Shown one piece after another: positions 1 to 8,286 of a stretch of 64,000 nucleotides of DNA; position 1 is the stretch's first letter, and every line of letters begins with the position of its first letter. Origin of the DNA: Bordetella genomosp. 13 (GTDB taxonomy: Bacteria; Pseudomonadota; Gammaproteobacteria; Burkholderiales; Burkholderiaceae_B); assembly GCF_002119665.1 (NCBI RefSeq), contig NZ_CP021111.1, positions 744,001 to 808,000 on the forward strand, written 5' to 3'. Made by a program: the position numbers and the translations under genes. The notes beneath the pieces are model-generated. The model was given only the letters and a program-made list of their open reading frames with translations, ran no database searches and had not been told where the DNA came from.

Positions 1-2
1 AT

Positions 3-134
3 GTGGCCGCCGCGTTCAGGACGCAAGGCGATATGCCGGTGCCGGCCAGCAGGCCGGCCTTCGCCGAAACGGTTGCGGCAGATGCGGCGGCCTGGGGAGA
101 CCTGGCGCGGAAGATGAATCTCAGCGCGCAATGA
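3..134 (+). CDS. C-terminal end of a Bug-type (tripartite tricarboxylate) solute-binding protein, cut by window edge
   Basis: Only the last 43 codons are present, reading in frame from position 3 to a TGA at 132-134; the start lies left of the window. The tail has an acidic/alanine stretch and an ending of the type A-W-G-D-L-A-R-K-M-N-L. This resembles the final helix of Bug (TctC) periplasmic binding proteins, which are very abundant in Bordetella and its relatives and bind carboxylates or other small organic solutes for tripartite transporters. The assignment rests on a short stretch and on how common the family is in these genomes, so it is tentative. Confidence 0.5.
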   Translation: MAAAFRTQGDMPVPASRPAFAETVAADAAAWGDLARKMNLSAQ

Positions 135-158
135 GGAAAGCGTGCGGCCTTGGCTTCA

Positions 159-947
159 TCAGCGCCGCGCGGCCTCTTGGCGCTCGATGCGCCGCGCGAA
201 CATGGCGAAGCTCGCGCGTACGATGCTGGGCTTGAGCAGGAAGTCGTGCGATTCGGCTGCCAGCGCATCGGCCACCGGACGCACCTCGCCATAGGCGGCG
301 GCCGCCAGCAATTGGTTGCGAGCGGCCCGCTCGACCAGCACTGAGAGGTACAGCGTCTCTTCCACCGATGAGGTGGCGGCAAGAAAGCCATGGTTGGCCA
401 GCAGCACACAGCGCTTCTGGCCCAGAGCGGCGGAGATGATCTCGCCCTCCTGGTCGGCGATGGGCAGGCCCGGCCACTCTTTCAGGTGGGCGCAATCGTT
501 GTGGAATGGCGTGGCGTCCATGTGCGAGACCACCAGCGGACGACCCGTCATGGCAAGCGTCGATACATAGGGCGGGTGAGTGTGGATGATGCAACGCACG
601 TCTGGGCGTTGGCGGTAAACCCAGAAGTGAAAGCGTACGGCCGGATTAGGCGTCCCTTCGCCTTGCAGCACTTCCATGTTCGCATTGATGCGCAGCAGCG
701 CATCCGGCCGGATCTCGTCGAATGCCTGGGCCAGCGCGGTCGTGAAGTAGGTGCCGTCATCGTTGCGAACCGTGATCTGCCCCGCCAGGGTTTCGGAATG
801 CCCCTCGCTGGCCAGGATGCGGCAGCTCAGCGCGATCTTCTCGTGCATGCTCCAGTTGCCGAAATCCAGTTTGTTGGCCGAGCGCTGGAAGAACGCCTCG
901 GACTGCATCTGCTTGTCGTCCACACCTGTCTCCTGATAGAGGTCCAT
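159..947 (-). CDS. Class II aldolase/adducin family protein
   Basis: A 262-residue protein with the class II aldolase/adducin fold. The zinc-binding histidines are visible as H122 and H124 in IIHTHPPYVS and H186 in LANHGFLAA, which is the spacing expected for fuculose-phosphate-aldolase-like metal sites. Members act on sugar phosphates or as decarboxylases and dehydratases in the cytoplasm. The substrate cannot be read from the sequence, and proteobacterial paralogues of this length often have unknown substrates. It is divergent from the AraC-type regulator starting at 1064, with about 116 bp between the starts, so that regulator is a plausible controller. The family call is firm and the function open. 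Confidence 0.85.
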   Translation of the reverse strand: MDLYQETGVDDKQMQSEAFFQRSANKLDFGNWSMHEKIALSCRILASEGHSETLAGQITVRNDDGTYFTTALAQAFDEIRPDALLRINANMEVLQGEGTPNPAVRFHFWVYRQRPDVRCIIHTHPPYVSTLAMTGRPLVVSHMDATPFHNDCAHLKEWPGLPIADQEGEIISAALGQKRCVLLANHGFLAATSSVEETLYLSVLVERAARNQLLAAAAYGEVRPVADALAAESHDFLLKPSIVRASFAMFARRIERQEAARR

Positions 948-1063
948 GTGCCATTACACCGCGCGTCGTGAACCAGGCGATTGACCACAGGCGCACCAGC
1001 CTTGTCCACGAGTGACACGACCTAGGGTAAACGGCAGATGTGCGCCAAAGCGAGGTCGATGCA

Positions 1064-2122
1064 ATGAATCGGCGGCACCGCATCCGCCCCGCAGGCCAGC
1101 CTCTTTGCGCAATGCACGCCCATTTTCCGACATCGCCCGCCACGCCTCAGCCTGAGCCGGACCTCAACTTCGCGCCGCGTTTCCGGCCGTTCTACGAGGC
1201 CGAACTGTCCGGCTACAAGGCGCAGCTGGACAAGCTCGTGCTGCCGGGTGACTTCCGCGCGCTGACGATGCGGCCGCGCCTGCATCTGCAGGCCTGTCGG
1301 CTGCGCGCCGGCGGCCTGGCCGTGAATCTCGAGTCCACGCCCATCTCGGTACAGCATCGTGCCGAACATACTGTAGATGCCCTGCGAGCCGAGTTCCTGG
1401 CCAGCTTCATCGTCGAAGGGCGCGGCGTGATCACGCAGAACGGCGCCAGCCTGCCGGTGGAGGCTGGCGACATCATGTTCCGTACCACCGCGCTTCCTTC
1501 AGAGGTGCGCATGCTGACGGATTCGCGCCTGGTGGTGATCAAGGGCTCGCTGCTGCACCTGCTGGGCATGCACCTGCAGGACGGCTCGCAGTTCACCGCG
1601 CAGCGGGCGGCCTCGACGCTGCCCATGGTGCGCACGGCGCACCGCTGTCTTGAGCACGTGTTTTTCGATCAGGAAGAAACCAGCCCGAGCTCGGCGATGT
1701 TCGCCGAGCAGGCGCTCATCTCGCTGCTGGCGGCCATCTATACCAGCCAGGCGCTCGAGCAGATTCCCGATTCGCGGCGCGGCCCCATCGAAAGCTGGCA
1801 GGCGCTTACCAGCTACCTGGACGCGCATATCGCCGACACCGACCTGTCCGTGGCCGCGGTGGCGCGAGCCTTGCGCGCGTCCAGCCGCTGGGTGCATCGA
1901 CTGTTCCAGATGCAGGGCACGCAGTACAACCAGTACGTGCGCGAGCGGCGGCTGCAACTGGCGCGCAGAGCGCTGGAAGACCCAGGCAAGGGCCATCTGC
2001 CGGTGAAGGATATCGCGCTGTCCTGCGGGTTCCAGGACGCCAGCCATTTCAGCCGCCGTTTCCAACAGCGCTTCGGCTGTCCGCCGAACCAGTACCGCGC
2101 AAAGGCCCTGCCTGCCGTATAG
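1064..2122 (+). CDS. AraC-family transcriptional regulator
   Basis: About 352 residues: an N-terminal AraC-binding-like sensor region and a C-terminal two-helix-turn-helix AraC DNA-binding domain over the last ~100 residues. The second HTH is recognised by DIALSCGFQDASHFSRRFQ followed by the FGCPPNQYR ending typical of the family. The reading frame is open from a GTG at 1040, but the ATG at 1064 has a GAGG element about 8 nt upstream and is the better start. It is divergent from the class II aldolase gene, which suggests it controls that gene in response to a small-molecule ligand; the ligand is unknown. It converges on the MHS transporter gene at 2140. Confidence 0.85.
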   Translation: MNRRHRIRPAGQPLCAMHAHFPTSPATPQPEPDLNFAPRFRPFYEAELSGYKAQLDKLVLPGDFRALTMRPRLHLQACRLRAGGLAVNLESTPISVQHRAEHTVDALRAEFLASFIVEGRGVITQNGASLPVEAGDIMFRTTALPSEVRMLTDSRLVVIKGSLLHLLGMHLQDGSQFTAQRAASTLPMVRTAHRCLEHVFFDQEETSPSSAMFAEQALISLLAAIYTSQALEQIPDSRRGPIESWQALTSYLDAHIADTDLSVAAVARALRASSRWVHRLFQMQGTQYNQYVRERRLQLARRALEDPGKGHLPVKDIALSCGFQDASHFSRRFQQRFGCPPNQYRAKALPAV

Positions 2123-2139
2123 GGCTAGGCCCGGCCGGG

Positions 2140-3453
2140 TCAGCCGGCGCGCTGGTCCCGGCCGGCAGGCTTCATCAGGAATGCCGACGCGCCGGCGATC
2201 AGGCCCATCACGGCCAAGTAGCCGCCCACCGGCACGATGCTGCCGAAGCGCGCCACCAGCATGGCCGAGACCATGGGCGCCAGGCCGCCGCCGATGGCGG
2301 CCGAGAACTGCACGCCGATCGACAACCCCGAGTAGCGCAGCTCCGCGGGAAACTGCGCCGCGTACAGGCTCGACTGCGGTGCGATCATCATGGCGTAGTT
2401 CAGCGCCATGGCGATGAACACGGCGATGCTGTATGCCAGCAGCGAACCGCTGCCAACCGCCATGAAGATGGGAACGGCCATCACCGCCAGCAACATTCCG
2501 CCCCAGCCGCATACGCGGCGCGCGCCGTAGCGGTCGCCCAGCAGGCCGAACAGCGGAATGGTGAAGGTCAGCACCGCCGCGCCGTACAGCAGGGCATGCA
2601 GCGCATCGCCGCGGCTGAATCCCAGCGTGGAGACCGCATACGACACGGAGAACACGAGGAAGGTATAGATCAGCGTCACTTCGGCCAGTTTGCAGCCGAT
2701 GCATAGCAGCAGGGCCTTGCCATGTTTGCGCAGCAGCTCGGCCACGGGAAGCTTCACCTGGGCACGCTGCGATTTGACGCGGGAAAACTCCGGCGACTCA
2801 TCGATGCCGCGACGAATCACGAGCCCCACGACGATGAGGACAGCGCTGGCCAGGAACGGCAGGCGCCAGCCCCACGACAGGAAGTCCGCTTCCGGCAGCC
2901 GCGTCACGAGCGCGAAGGCGCCCACCGACAGCAGGATGCCCAGCGGAGCGCCGACCAGCGGCAGGCTGCCGAACAGGGCTTTCCAGCGCGCAGGGGCGTG
3001 TTCCACCGCCATGAGCATCGCTCCGCCCATCTCGCCGCCGAACGACAGGCCCTGGCCGATGCGCAGCACCACCAGCAGTATCGGCGCCCATACGCCGATC
3101 TGGCCGTAGGTGGGCAGCAACCCGATCAGCACCGTACAGATGCCCATCATCAGCAGGCTCAGCGTCAGCATGGACTTGCGTCCGATGCGGTCGCCGAAAT
3201 GGCCGAAGAGAATGCCCCCGATGGGCCGTGCCAGCATGCCGCTGGCGAAGGCCGCGAACGCTGCCAGTGTGCCGGTAAGCGGATCGAACTGGGGGAAGAA
3301 GAGCTTGTTGAACACCAGCGCCGCGGCGGTGCCATAGGCCAGGAAATCAAAGGCCTCTACCGCCGTGCCCACGACCGTGGCCACGGACACCCGGAACAGA
3401 TTGGGCTTGTGGGCGGGGACCGCGATGGCGGCCGGATTGGGGATCGCTTCCAT
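2140..3453 (-). CDS. MFS transporter, metabolite:H+ symporter (MHS) family
   Basis: A 437-residue, 12-segment major facilitator. The signature loop between segments 2 and 3 reads GHFGDRIGRKSML, and SFGGEMGGAMLMAVEHAP follows segment 4; both are characteristic of the ProP/KgtP/ShiA metabolite:H+ symporter subfamily. The protein should import a polar organic solute (a carboxylate, betaine or shikimate type) with protons across the inner membrane. The substrate is not inferable. The gene stands alone: it converges with the AraC regulator and is separated from ygiW by about 220 bp in which I see nothing definite. Confidence 0.88.
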   Translation of the reverse strand: MEAIPNPAAIAVPAHKPNLFRVSVATVVGTAVEAFDFLAYGTAAALVFNKLFFPQFDPLTGTLAAFAAFASGMLARPIGGILFGHFGDRIGRKSMLTLSLLMMGICTVLIGLLPTYGQIGVWAPILLVVLRIGQGLSFGGEMGGAMLMAVEHAPARWKALFGSLPLVGAPLGILLSVGAFALVTRLPEADFLSWGWRLPFLASAVLIVVGLVIRRGIDESPEFSRVKSQRAQVKLPVAELLRKHGKALLLCIGCKLAEVTLIYTFLVFSVSYAVSTLGFSRGDALHALLYGAAVLTFTIPLFGLLGDRYGARRVCGWGGMLLAVMAVPIFMAVGSGSLLAYSIAVFIAMALNYAMMIAPQSSLYAAQFPAELRYSGLSIGVQFSAAIGGGLAPMVSAMLVARFGSIVPVGGYLAVMGLIAGASAFLMKPAGRDQRAG

Positions 3454-3674
3454 GTTGACTCCCGGGGGGCGCGAGCGCGTGGATCGGTGCCGCTATTGTT
3501 AGGGGCTGCCGTCCCGATTGCCTTGCCAGAGCGCGCACATGTCTTGACCGCACGCGACAGGAGTCGCCGCACGCCGGTGGACGCGTGGGCGAAAACCAGA
3601 GCCTTGCCGGCTCTATGTGAAAGGCGGCGGGCCCGCGAAGTGGGGCGCCGCCGCCGCGCGGCCAGCTTGCCTGG

Positions 3675-4073
3675 TCAGGGCAGCAAAGTGATCTTGTCCA
3701 CTTCGAGTTCGCTGCCTCGCCGACCCTTGTCGAACTCGCCCAGCAGTTCCACACGGGTCTGCGCGCTGATGGGCTGGCCTTGCGGGAAATCGTCATCGTC
3801 GATCTCGACGCTGATGCGGCCGCTGTCGTCTTCGAACGTGTAGCGGTCGCCGCCGTCGTGGCTGACGATGCGGCCTTGCAGGCGTGCGTGTTGATCGTCG
3901 GTGCCCGTGTCGAGCAGCTGTTTCACGGTCATCAGCGGAACACTGCTGGGACCGCTGTAGGCGGCGGGCTTGCCCGTACTGCTGGGGCCCGTGTACCCGG
4001 CGGGTTGTGCCGAGGCGGCGGCGCCCGCGGCGAGCAGCGTGGCGGCGACGACGGTGGTGCAGATCTTGCGCAT
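3675..4073 (-). CDS. ygiW: YgiW/YdeI-family periplasmic stress protein (OB fold)
   Basis: A 132-residue protein with a cleavable signal peptide (about residues 1-22, ending ASA-Q) followed by an OB-fold domain of the NirD/YgiW/YdeI family, recognised by LQGRIVSHDGGDRYTFEDDSG and the terminal VELLGEFDKGRRGSELEVDKI. Relatives in enterobacteria are induced by peroxide, metals or acid. The ATG at 4073 has an AAGGAG site 7-8 nt upstream. The frame extends further 5-prime, but without a signal peptide. It lies downstream of the QseBC-like system on the same strand, and a 21-bp box shared with that system's promoter lies 71 bp upstream, so it is probably a target of that response regulator. Confidence 0.85.
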   Translation of the reverse strand: MRKICTTVVAATLLAAGAAASAQPAGYTGPSSTGKPAAYSGPSSVPLMTVKQLLDTGTDDQHARLQGRIVSHDGGDRYTFEDDSGRISVEIDDDDFPQGQPISAQTRVELLGEFDKGRRGSELEVDKITLLP

Positions 4074-4143
4074 GGCATGGCTCCTTGTGAGAAAGACGCG
4101 GTGATCGGTGTTTGAGTCACCGCCCATCTGCATTGAAGCAACG

Positions 4144-4164
4144 GAAGCTGAAGAGAATCTGATG
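4144..4164. promoter_or_regulatory. Candidate response-regulator box upstream of ygiW
   Basis: A 21-bp segment identical at 19 of 21 positions, and in the same orientation, to the segment at 6317-6337 upstream of the response-regulator gene. It contains TGAAG-type half repeats one helical turn apart, as expected for an OmpR/PhoB-class regulator (compare the PmrA/QseB box of direct TTAA-type repeats). It lies 71 bp from the ygiW start codon. Inference: the QseB-like regulator controls both ygiW and its own operon. Confidence 0.5.
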
Positions 4165-4247
4165 CACGAGGGAACGCCTCGCCCTGCATGCGTGGCGCCG
4201 CGGATCCCGGGCGCCATGCGGTACGGGTACGGCCGCCGCGGGCCCGG

Positions 4248-5633
4248 TTACGCGTCGGGAAAGTCCAGCACCACGCTCAGGCCGCGGTCCTCCAGCCCGT
4301 CTTCGAAGCGCAGCGCGGCGCCGTGTAGGGCAGCGATGCGGGCCACGATGGACAGGCCCAGCCCATTGCCGCTTTGCCCAGTACCCAACACGCGGAAGAA
4401 GCGCTCTCCCAGGCGGGTCCGTTCGGCAGGCTCGACCCCGGGCCCGTCGTCGCGCACGGCCAGACGGACGCCGCCGGGCAGCACGGCCGACTCGATGCGC
4501 ACCCGGCCGCCGTCATGGCCATAGCGTACTGCGTTGTCGACCAGGTTGCGCAGCACACTGGCCAGCAGGGCGGGCGCGGCATGCAGTCGCGATGCGGCCA
4601 GTGCGCGTTCGACCCGCATGCCGCGCGCCTCGGCCGCCGACAGGTCCAGCGCGTCCACCAGCTCGTGCAGGTCCACTGTCTCGCGAGCCGGCGGCTCGGC
4701 CTCGAGCCGGGCCAATGCGAGCAGGCTTTCCACGAGCGCCGTGCAGCGGTCCGCGTCGGCCCGCAATTGGCGCAGGTGGGCGTCGGGCAGCGCCAGCTCG
4801 CGCTCGATCAACTGCACGCGCATGCGCAGCGCCGCCAACGGCGTGCGCAGTTCGTGGGCCGCGTCGGCGGTGAAGCGGCGCTCGCTGTGCAGGGCGTTGT
4901 CCAGGCGAGCCAGCAGCGCGTTGATCGCGCCCAGCATGGGTTGCAATTCGCGCGGCAGGTCCGTCGCCTGGACGGGCGAGAGGTCTTGCGGCGACTTGGC
5001 GGAGATGTGCGCGGCCGTGTCCTCCAGCGGGCGCAGCAGGCGTCTTATCAACAACCAGCTCAGCCCGCCCAGCAGCGCCAGCAATGCCAGCGCCGGCCAG
5101 GCCAGATTTTCGGCCATGTCTTCCAGCATCTCCAGCCGGTCGTCGAGGGGCTGCGCCACCTGGGCCGTGACGCCGTTGTCGCCGCGGCGCACGTGTACCC
5201 GCCAGAACCTGCCGTCCACGTGCACGGTGGAAAAACCGCGCTTGCGGCCGCCGTCGGGCACGAAGGCGGTCTGGGGCGTGTCCTCGCCGCGCAGCAGCAC
5301 GCGCCCATCCGCGCCGACGAGCTGGTAGTGCATGCGCAGCTTCAGCGGGCCGTCGTCATCGTCGGACAGTTCGCCGGGATCGACCTCGTCGTCGTCCGCC
5401 TGGCTGCCCAGCCGCAGCACCAGGCGCGTGCCTTCGTCCAGGGCCTCGTCCAGTACGTCGCTGGCGGCGAACCAGGCAACGCCGATCACGATGCCCAGGC
5501 TGACCAGCCACAGGCCGATGCTGGTGCCCATGACGGCCAGCAACAGGCGCCGGCGCAGCGACCAGCCTTGCGGCCTCGTGGGAGCGCCGACAGCCGATGC
5601 CCGGCGCCAAGGCCGCCACGAACGTGCGCTCAT
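4248..5633 (-). CDS. Two-component sensor histidine kinase, QseC/PmrB-like
   Basis: A 461-residue membrane histidine kinase. There is a transmembrane segment near residues 28-55, then a periplasmic sensor of about 120 residues containing a strikingly acidic patch (ADDDEVDPGELSDDDDG), a second membrane segment near 175-200, and a HAMP linker. The H-box is FTADAAHELRTPLAALR, and N (LRNLVDNAVRYG), G1 (DDGPGV) and G2 (GNGLGLSIV) boxes follow. The acidic patch suggests cation or cationic-peptide sensing, as in PmrB and PhoQ. Its start overlaps the stop of the response-regulator gene by 4 nt (ATGA), so the two are translationally coupled. The family is certain; the stimulus is inferred. Confidence 0.9.
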   Translation of the reverse strand: MSARSWRPWRRASAVGAPTRPQGWSLRRRLLLAVMGTSIGLWLVSLGIVIGVAWFAASDVLDEALDEGTRLVLRLGSQADDDEVDPGELSDDDDGPLKLRMHYQLVGADGRVLLRGEDTPQTAFVPDGGRKRGFSTVHVDGRFWRVHVRRGDNGVTAQVAQPLDDRLEMLEDMAENLAWPALALLALLGGLSWLLIRRLLRPLEDTAAHISAKSPQDLSPVQATDLPRELQPMLGAINALLARLDNALHSERRFTADAAHELRTPLAALRMRVQLIERELALPDAHLRQLRADADRCTALVESLLALARLEAEPPARETVDLHELVDALDLSAAEARGMRVERALAASRLHAAPALLASVLRNLVDNAVRYGHDGGRVRIESAVLPGGVRLAVRDDGPGVEPAERTRLGERFFRVLGTGQSGNGLGLSIVARIAALHGAALRFEDGLEDRGLSVVLDFPDA

Positions 5634-6298
5634 GCCGGCGCCAGCCCGTAGCCCTGGTTGCGCACGGTGACGATGAATCCGCTGCCCAGCTTCTTGCGCA
5701 GGTTGTAGACGTGGGCCTCGATGGCGTTGCTTTCGACTTCCTTGCCCCAGCCGTACAACGCTTCTTCGAGCTGGGCGCGACCGAGGATGTGCGTCGGGCG
5801 GCGCATCAGCGCCTGCAGCACGGCGAACTCTCGCGCGGTCAAGGCGATGGGCGCGCCGTCCAGCGTCACGCGCTTGGCCGCGGGGTCCAGCGTGACGGGA
5901 CCATGGCGCAGTTCCGGCGACTGGCTGGCCGCGCCGCGCCGCAGTGCCGCGCGCACGCGGGCCGACAGCTCTTCCAGGTCGAAGGGCTTGACCAGGTAGT
6001 CGTCGGCGCCGAGGTCCAGGCCTCGCACGCGGTCGGACACGGTGTCCCGTGCGGTGATGACGATGACGGGCAGGCGGGCCTGCTCGCTGCCGGCGCTGCG
6101 CAGCGCTTGCAGCACGGCATCGCCGTCCAGGCCGGGCAGCCCGCGGTCCAGCAGCACGCAGTGATAGTCATGCAGGGCCAGGGCGCCGGCCGCCTGATCG
6201 CCGCGCTGCAGCCAGTCCACCGCATAGCCGTCCATGCGCAGCCAGGACTGCAAAGAGCTGCCCAGGGAAGGATCGTCTTCGATCAGGAGGATGCGCAT
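5630..6298 (-). CDS. Two-component response regulator, OmpR/PhoB class (QseB-like)
   Basis: A 222-residue protein beginning MRILLIEDDPSLG, with the acidic pair in IEDD, the phospho-acceptor aspartate in CVLLDRGLPG, and the conserved K in DDYLVKPF. The C-terminal winged helix carries LTAREFAVLQALMRRP and NAIEAHVYNLRKKLG. It should bind DNA as a dimer when phosphorylated by the kinase encoded immediately downstream. The ATG at 6298 is chosen because the receiver domain starts there; the open frame extends 21 codons further without homology. A 21-bp box shared with ygiW lies 19 bp upstream, consistent with autoregulation. Confidence 0.92.
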   Translation of the reverse strand: MRILLIEDDPSLGSSLQSWLRMDGYAVDWLQRGDQAAGALALHDYHCVLLDRGLPGLDGDAVLQALRSAGSEQARLPVIVITARDTVSDRVRGLDLGADDYLVKPFDLEELSARVRAALRRGAASQSPELRHGPVTLDPAAKRVTLDGAPIALTAREFAVLQALMRRPTHILGRAQLEEALYGWGKEVESNAIEAHVYNLRKKLGSGFIVTVRNQGYGLAPA

Positions 6299-6316
6299 GG
6301 GCGGATATTGAGAAAT

Positions 6317-6337
6317 GAAGATGAAGCGAATCTGATG
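6317..6337. promoter_or_regulatory. Candidate response-regulator box upstream of the QseBC-like operon
   Basis: Partner of the box at 4144-4164, with 19 of 21 identical bases in the same orientation, placed 19 bp upstream of the response-regulator ATG. On the coding strand it reads as TTC-rich direct repeats spaced about one helical turn apart. Its closeness to the start codon would suit either autoactivation from a short leader or repression. Inferred from the repeat only. Confidence 0.5.
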
Positions 6338-6353
6338 TCGGGGCCGCCGATGT

Positions 6354-7157
6354 CTAGGCAAGGCGCTGACCGGCTTGCGTACCGCCGATCTGCGCCTTCA
6401 GGTGTTGCACATAGGAAGCCATGTTCCTGGCCAGCATGTCGGTGTCTTCCGCGGCTAGGCCCAGGTAGGCCGACCGGGCATGGTCCAGTATGGCCCGATG
6501 CTCTTGCGGCAGCCGTGGCAGCGCCCATGCCGCCGCCGCGTCCTTGGGCGCGATCCGCCCCGTCGCGGCGCTGTACCAGATGCGCGCCAGCGCCAGCGCG
6601 ATGTGCCGCTCGTCGCCCTTCCAGTCATCCGGGCCGTTCCACTGGGCCACGGTGTCGCGCAATGCGCGGGTGAAGTCCTCGCGAGGAACGGCGGGGAACA
6701 ACTCGGACGCGGGAGGCCCGTACAGGCAGACGCTGTGCTGCCTGGCCTTGGTCAGCATGATGGCGAGGTCAGGGTCTTCCACGGGCCCTTCGTACACGCC
6801 GGCCCGCAAGTCGTTGCGTAGCCATTCGCCGAACTGCAACTCGCGCCTTGGTGGATAGCGCCATGGAGTCACGTCGCCATGCACGAGCACCGTGACTTCG
6901 AGCGCGCGCAGCGAATCGCTGGCGCCAGGCCAGGCCGAGATCGGCAGCAGATCGGTGCACAACGCGCGCCGGGTCGCGTCGGGCAGCGGTGCGTCGACCG
7001 TCACCAGCAGGTCGATATCGCTGTAGGGCTTGAGCCCGCCGTCGACCGCGGAACCGAACAGGTGCATGGCGCGCAGCGTGCCCGCCAGGCGGCGCTCGAT
7101 GACGGCGCGCGCGGCACGAAGCTGGACGACGATGTCGTTGGGAGCGGAACGGACCAT
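6354..7157 (-). CDS. aadA: AadA-family aminoglycoside (streptomycin/spectinomycin) adenylyltransferase
   Basis: A 267-residue cytoplasmic nucleotidyltransferase. The catalytic motif LFGSAVDGGLKPYSDIDLLV holds the GSx..DxD metal-binding core of ANT enzymes. ELQFGEWLRNDLRAG, LTKARQHSV and IWYSAATGRIAPKDAAAAWA match the conserved parts of the ANT(3'')-Ia family, of similar length (about 262 residues). These enzymes transfer AMP from ATP to streptomycin and spectinomycin. There is no integron attC site, integrase or other resistance gene nearby, and base composition resembles the neighbours, so this looks like a resident chromosomal copy and not a cassette. The ATG at 7157 fits the family N-terminus. 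Confidence 0.88.
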   Translation of the reverse strand: MVRSAPNDIVVQLRAARAVIERRLAGTLRAMHLFGSAVDGGLKPYSDIDLLVTVDAPLPDATRRALCTDLLPISAWPGASDSLRALEVTVLVHGDVTPWRYPPRRELQFGEWLRNDLRAGVYEGPVEDPDLAIMLTKARQHSVCLYGPPASELFPAVPREDFTRALRDTVAQWNGPDDWKGDERHIALALARIWYSAATGRIAPKDAAAAWALPRLPQEHRAILDHARSAYLGLAAEDTDMLARNMASYVQHLKAQIGGTQAGQRLA

Positions 7158-7236
7158 CGGGGCGGGATTGGCGGCAGGACAAGGGTAGCCGTATTGTGCC
7201 TCGTCGCCGCCCGCGGCGCGTGCCGTGCGCGCGCGT

Positions 7237-8232
7237 TCAGATCCCGCCGGGCAGCGGCGCGTCGGGATGCACCAGGCCGGCCTGGCGCAGGTCGCGCCAG
7301 AAGTCGGCGGGAACGGTCTCTTGCAGCGCAGCGCGGTCTTCCGCGATGCGGCCGGGCCGGCTGGCACCGGGAATGACGGCCGCCACCGCCGGATTGGCCA
7401 GCGAGAAGTGCAGGCCGGCCGCCTTCATGCTGATGCCGTGGCGGTCCGCGATCTCTTTGATGCGCGCCACCTTGTCGAGGATCTCGCGCGGGGCGGGCGC
7501 ATATTCGAAGTTGGGGCCGCCCACCAGCGCGCCCGAACTGTACGGCCCGCCCACCACGATGCCCAGGCCGCGCGCGCTGACCTGCGGCATCACGCGTTGC
7601 AGCGCGCGATCGTGGTCCAGCAGCGTGTATCGGCCTGCCAGCAGGAAGCCGTCGGGTTGCGGCTCTTCGAGCTCCAACAGCAGTTCGATGGGTTCGACGC
7701 GGTTCACGCCCAGGCCCCATGCCTTGATCACGCCCTCGTCGCGCAGGCGGTCCAAGGTCTTGAAGGCGCCTTTGCGCGCGCTTTCGAATATGCCCAGCCA
7801 TTCGTCGCCGTAGGCGTCCTGCGCCACGTCGTGCACCCACACGATCTCGACGTGATCGGTGTTCAGGCGCCGCAGGCTGTCGTCGATGGACCGCAGGGTC
7901 GCATCCGCCGAGTAGTCGTTCACGACGCGGTTCGGACGGCCATGCTGGAAGATTCCGCCTTCGCCCTTGTCCTCGACCTCGTCCAGGATGAGGCGGCCGA
8001 CCTTGGTGCTGATGACGTAGTCCCGGCGAGGCCTCCTGGCCAGCGCCTCGCCGATGCGCAGCTCGGCCAGTCCGGCGCCATACAGGGGCGCCGTGTCGTA
8101 GTAGCGGATGCCGTCGTTCCAGGCGGCATCCACGGTGGCCTGCGCTTCCTCCTCGGGGATGTCGCGGAACATGTTGCCCAGCGGCGCGGTGCCGAAGCCG
8201 AGCTCGCCGGGGAGTAGTTTTTTCAATGCCAT
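7237..8232 (-). CDS. Aldo/keto reductase, D-threo-aldose 1-dehydrogenase-like
   Basis: A 331-residue NAD(P)-dependent oxidoreductase with a TIM-barrel fold. The catalytic tetrad is visible: D46 and Y51 in YYDTAPLYGAG, K77 in ISTKVG, and H135 in VWVHDV. The C-terminal cofactor-binding part has VIPGASRPGRIAED. DTAPLYGAGLAE and the length match the aldose/fucose dehydrogenase and pyridoxal dehydrogenase branch, oxidising sugars or related aldehydes in the cytoplasm; the exact substrate is unknown. The ATG at 8232 is preceded by AAGGAG at good spacing. It lies 54 bp downstream of the type III chaperone gene on the same strand, but shows no functional link to it. Confidence 0.85.
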   Translation of the reverse strand: MALKKLLPGELGFGTAPLGNMFRDIPEEEAQATVDAAWNDGIRYYDTAPLYGAGLAELRIGEALARRPRRDYVISTKVGRLILDEVEDKGEGGIFQHGRPNRVVNDYSADATLRSIDDSLRRLNTDHVEIVWVHDVAQDAYGDEWLGIFESARKGAFKTLDRLRDEGVIKAWGLGVNRVEPIELLLELEEPQPDGFLLAGRYTLLDHDRALQRVMPQVSARGLGIVVGGPYSSGALVGGPNFEYAPAPREILDKVARIKEIADRHGISMKAAGLHFSLANPAVAAVIPGASRPGRIAEDRAALQETVPADFWRDLRQAGLVHPDAPLPGGI

Positions 8233-8286
8233 GGGTTGCTCCTTGAGAGATGGCGCGGCGCGCCTCAGGAGCTCCCGCGGCAAGTT

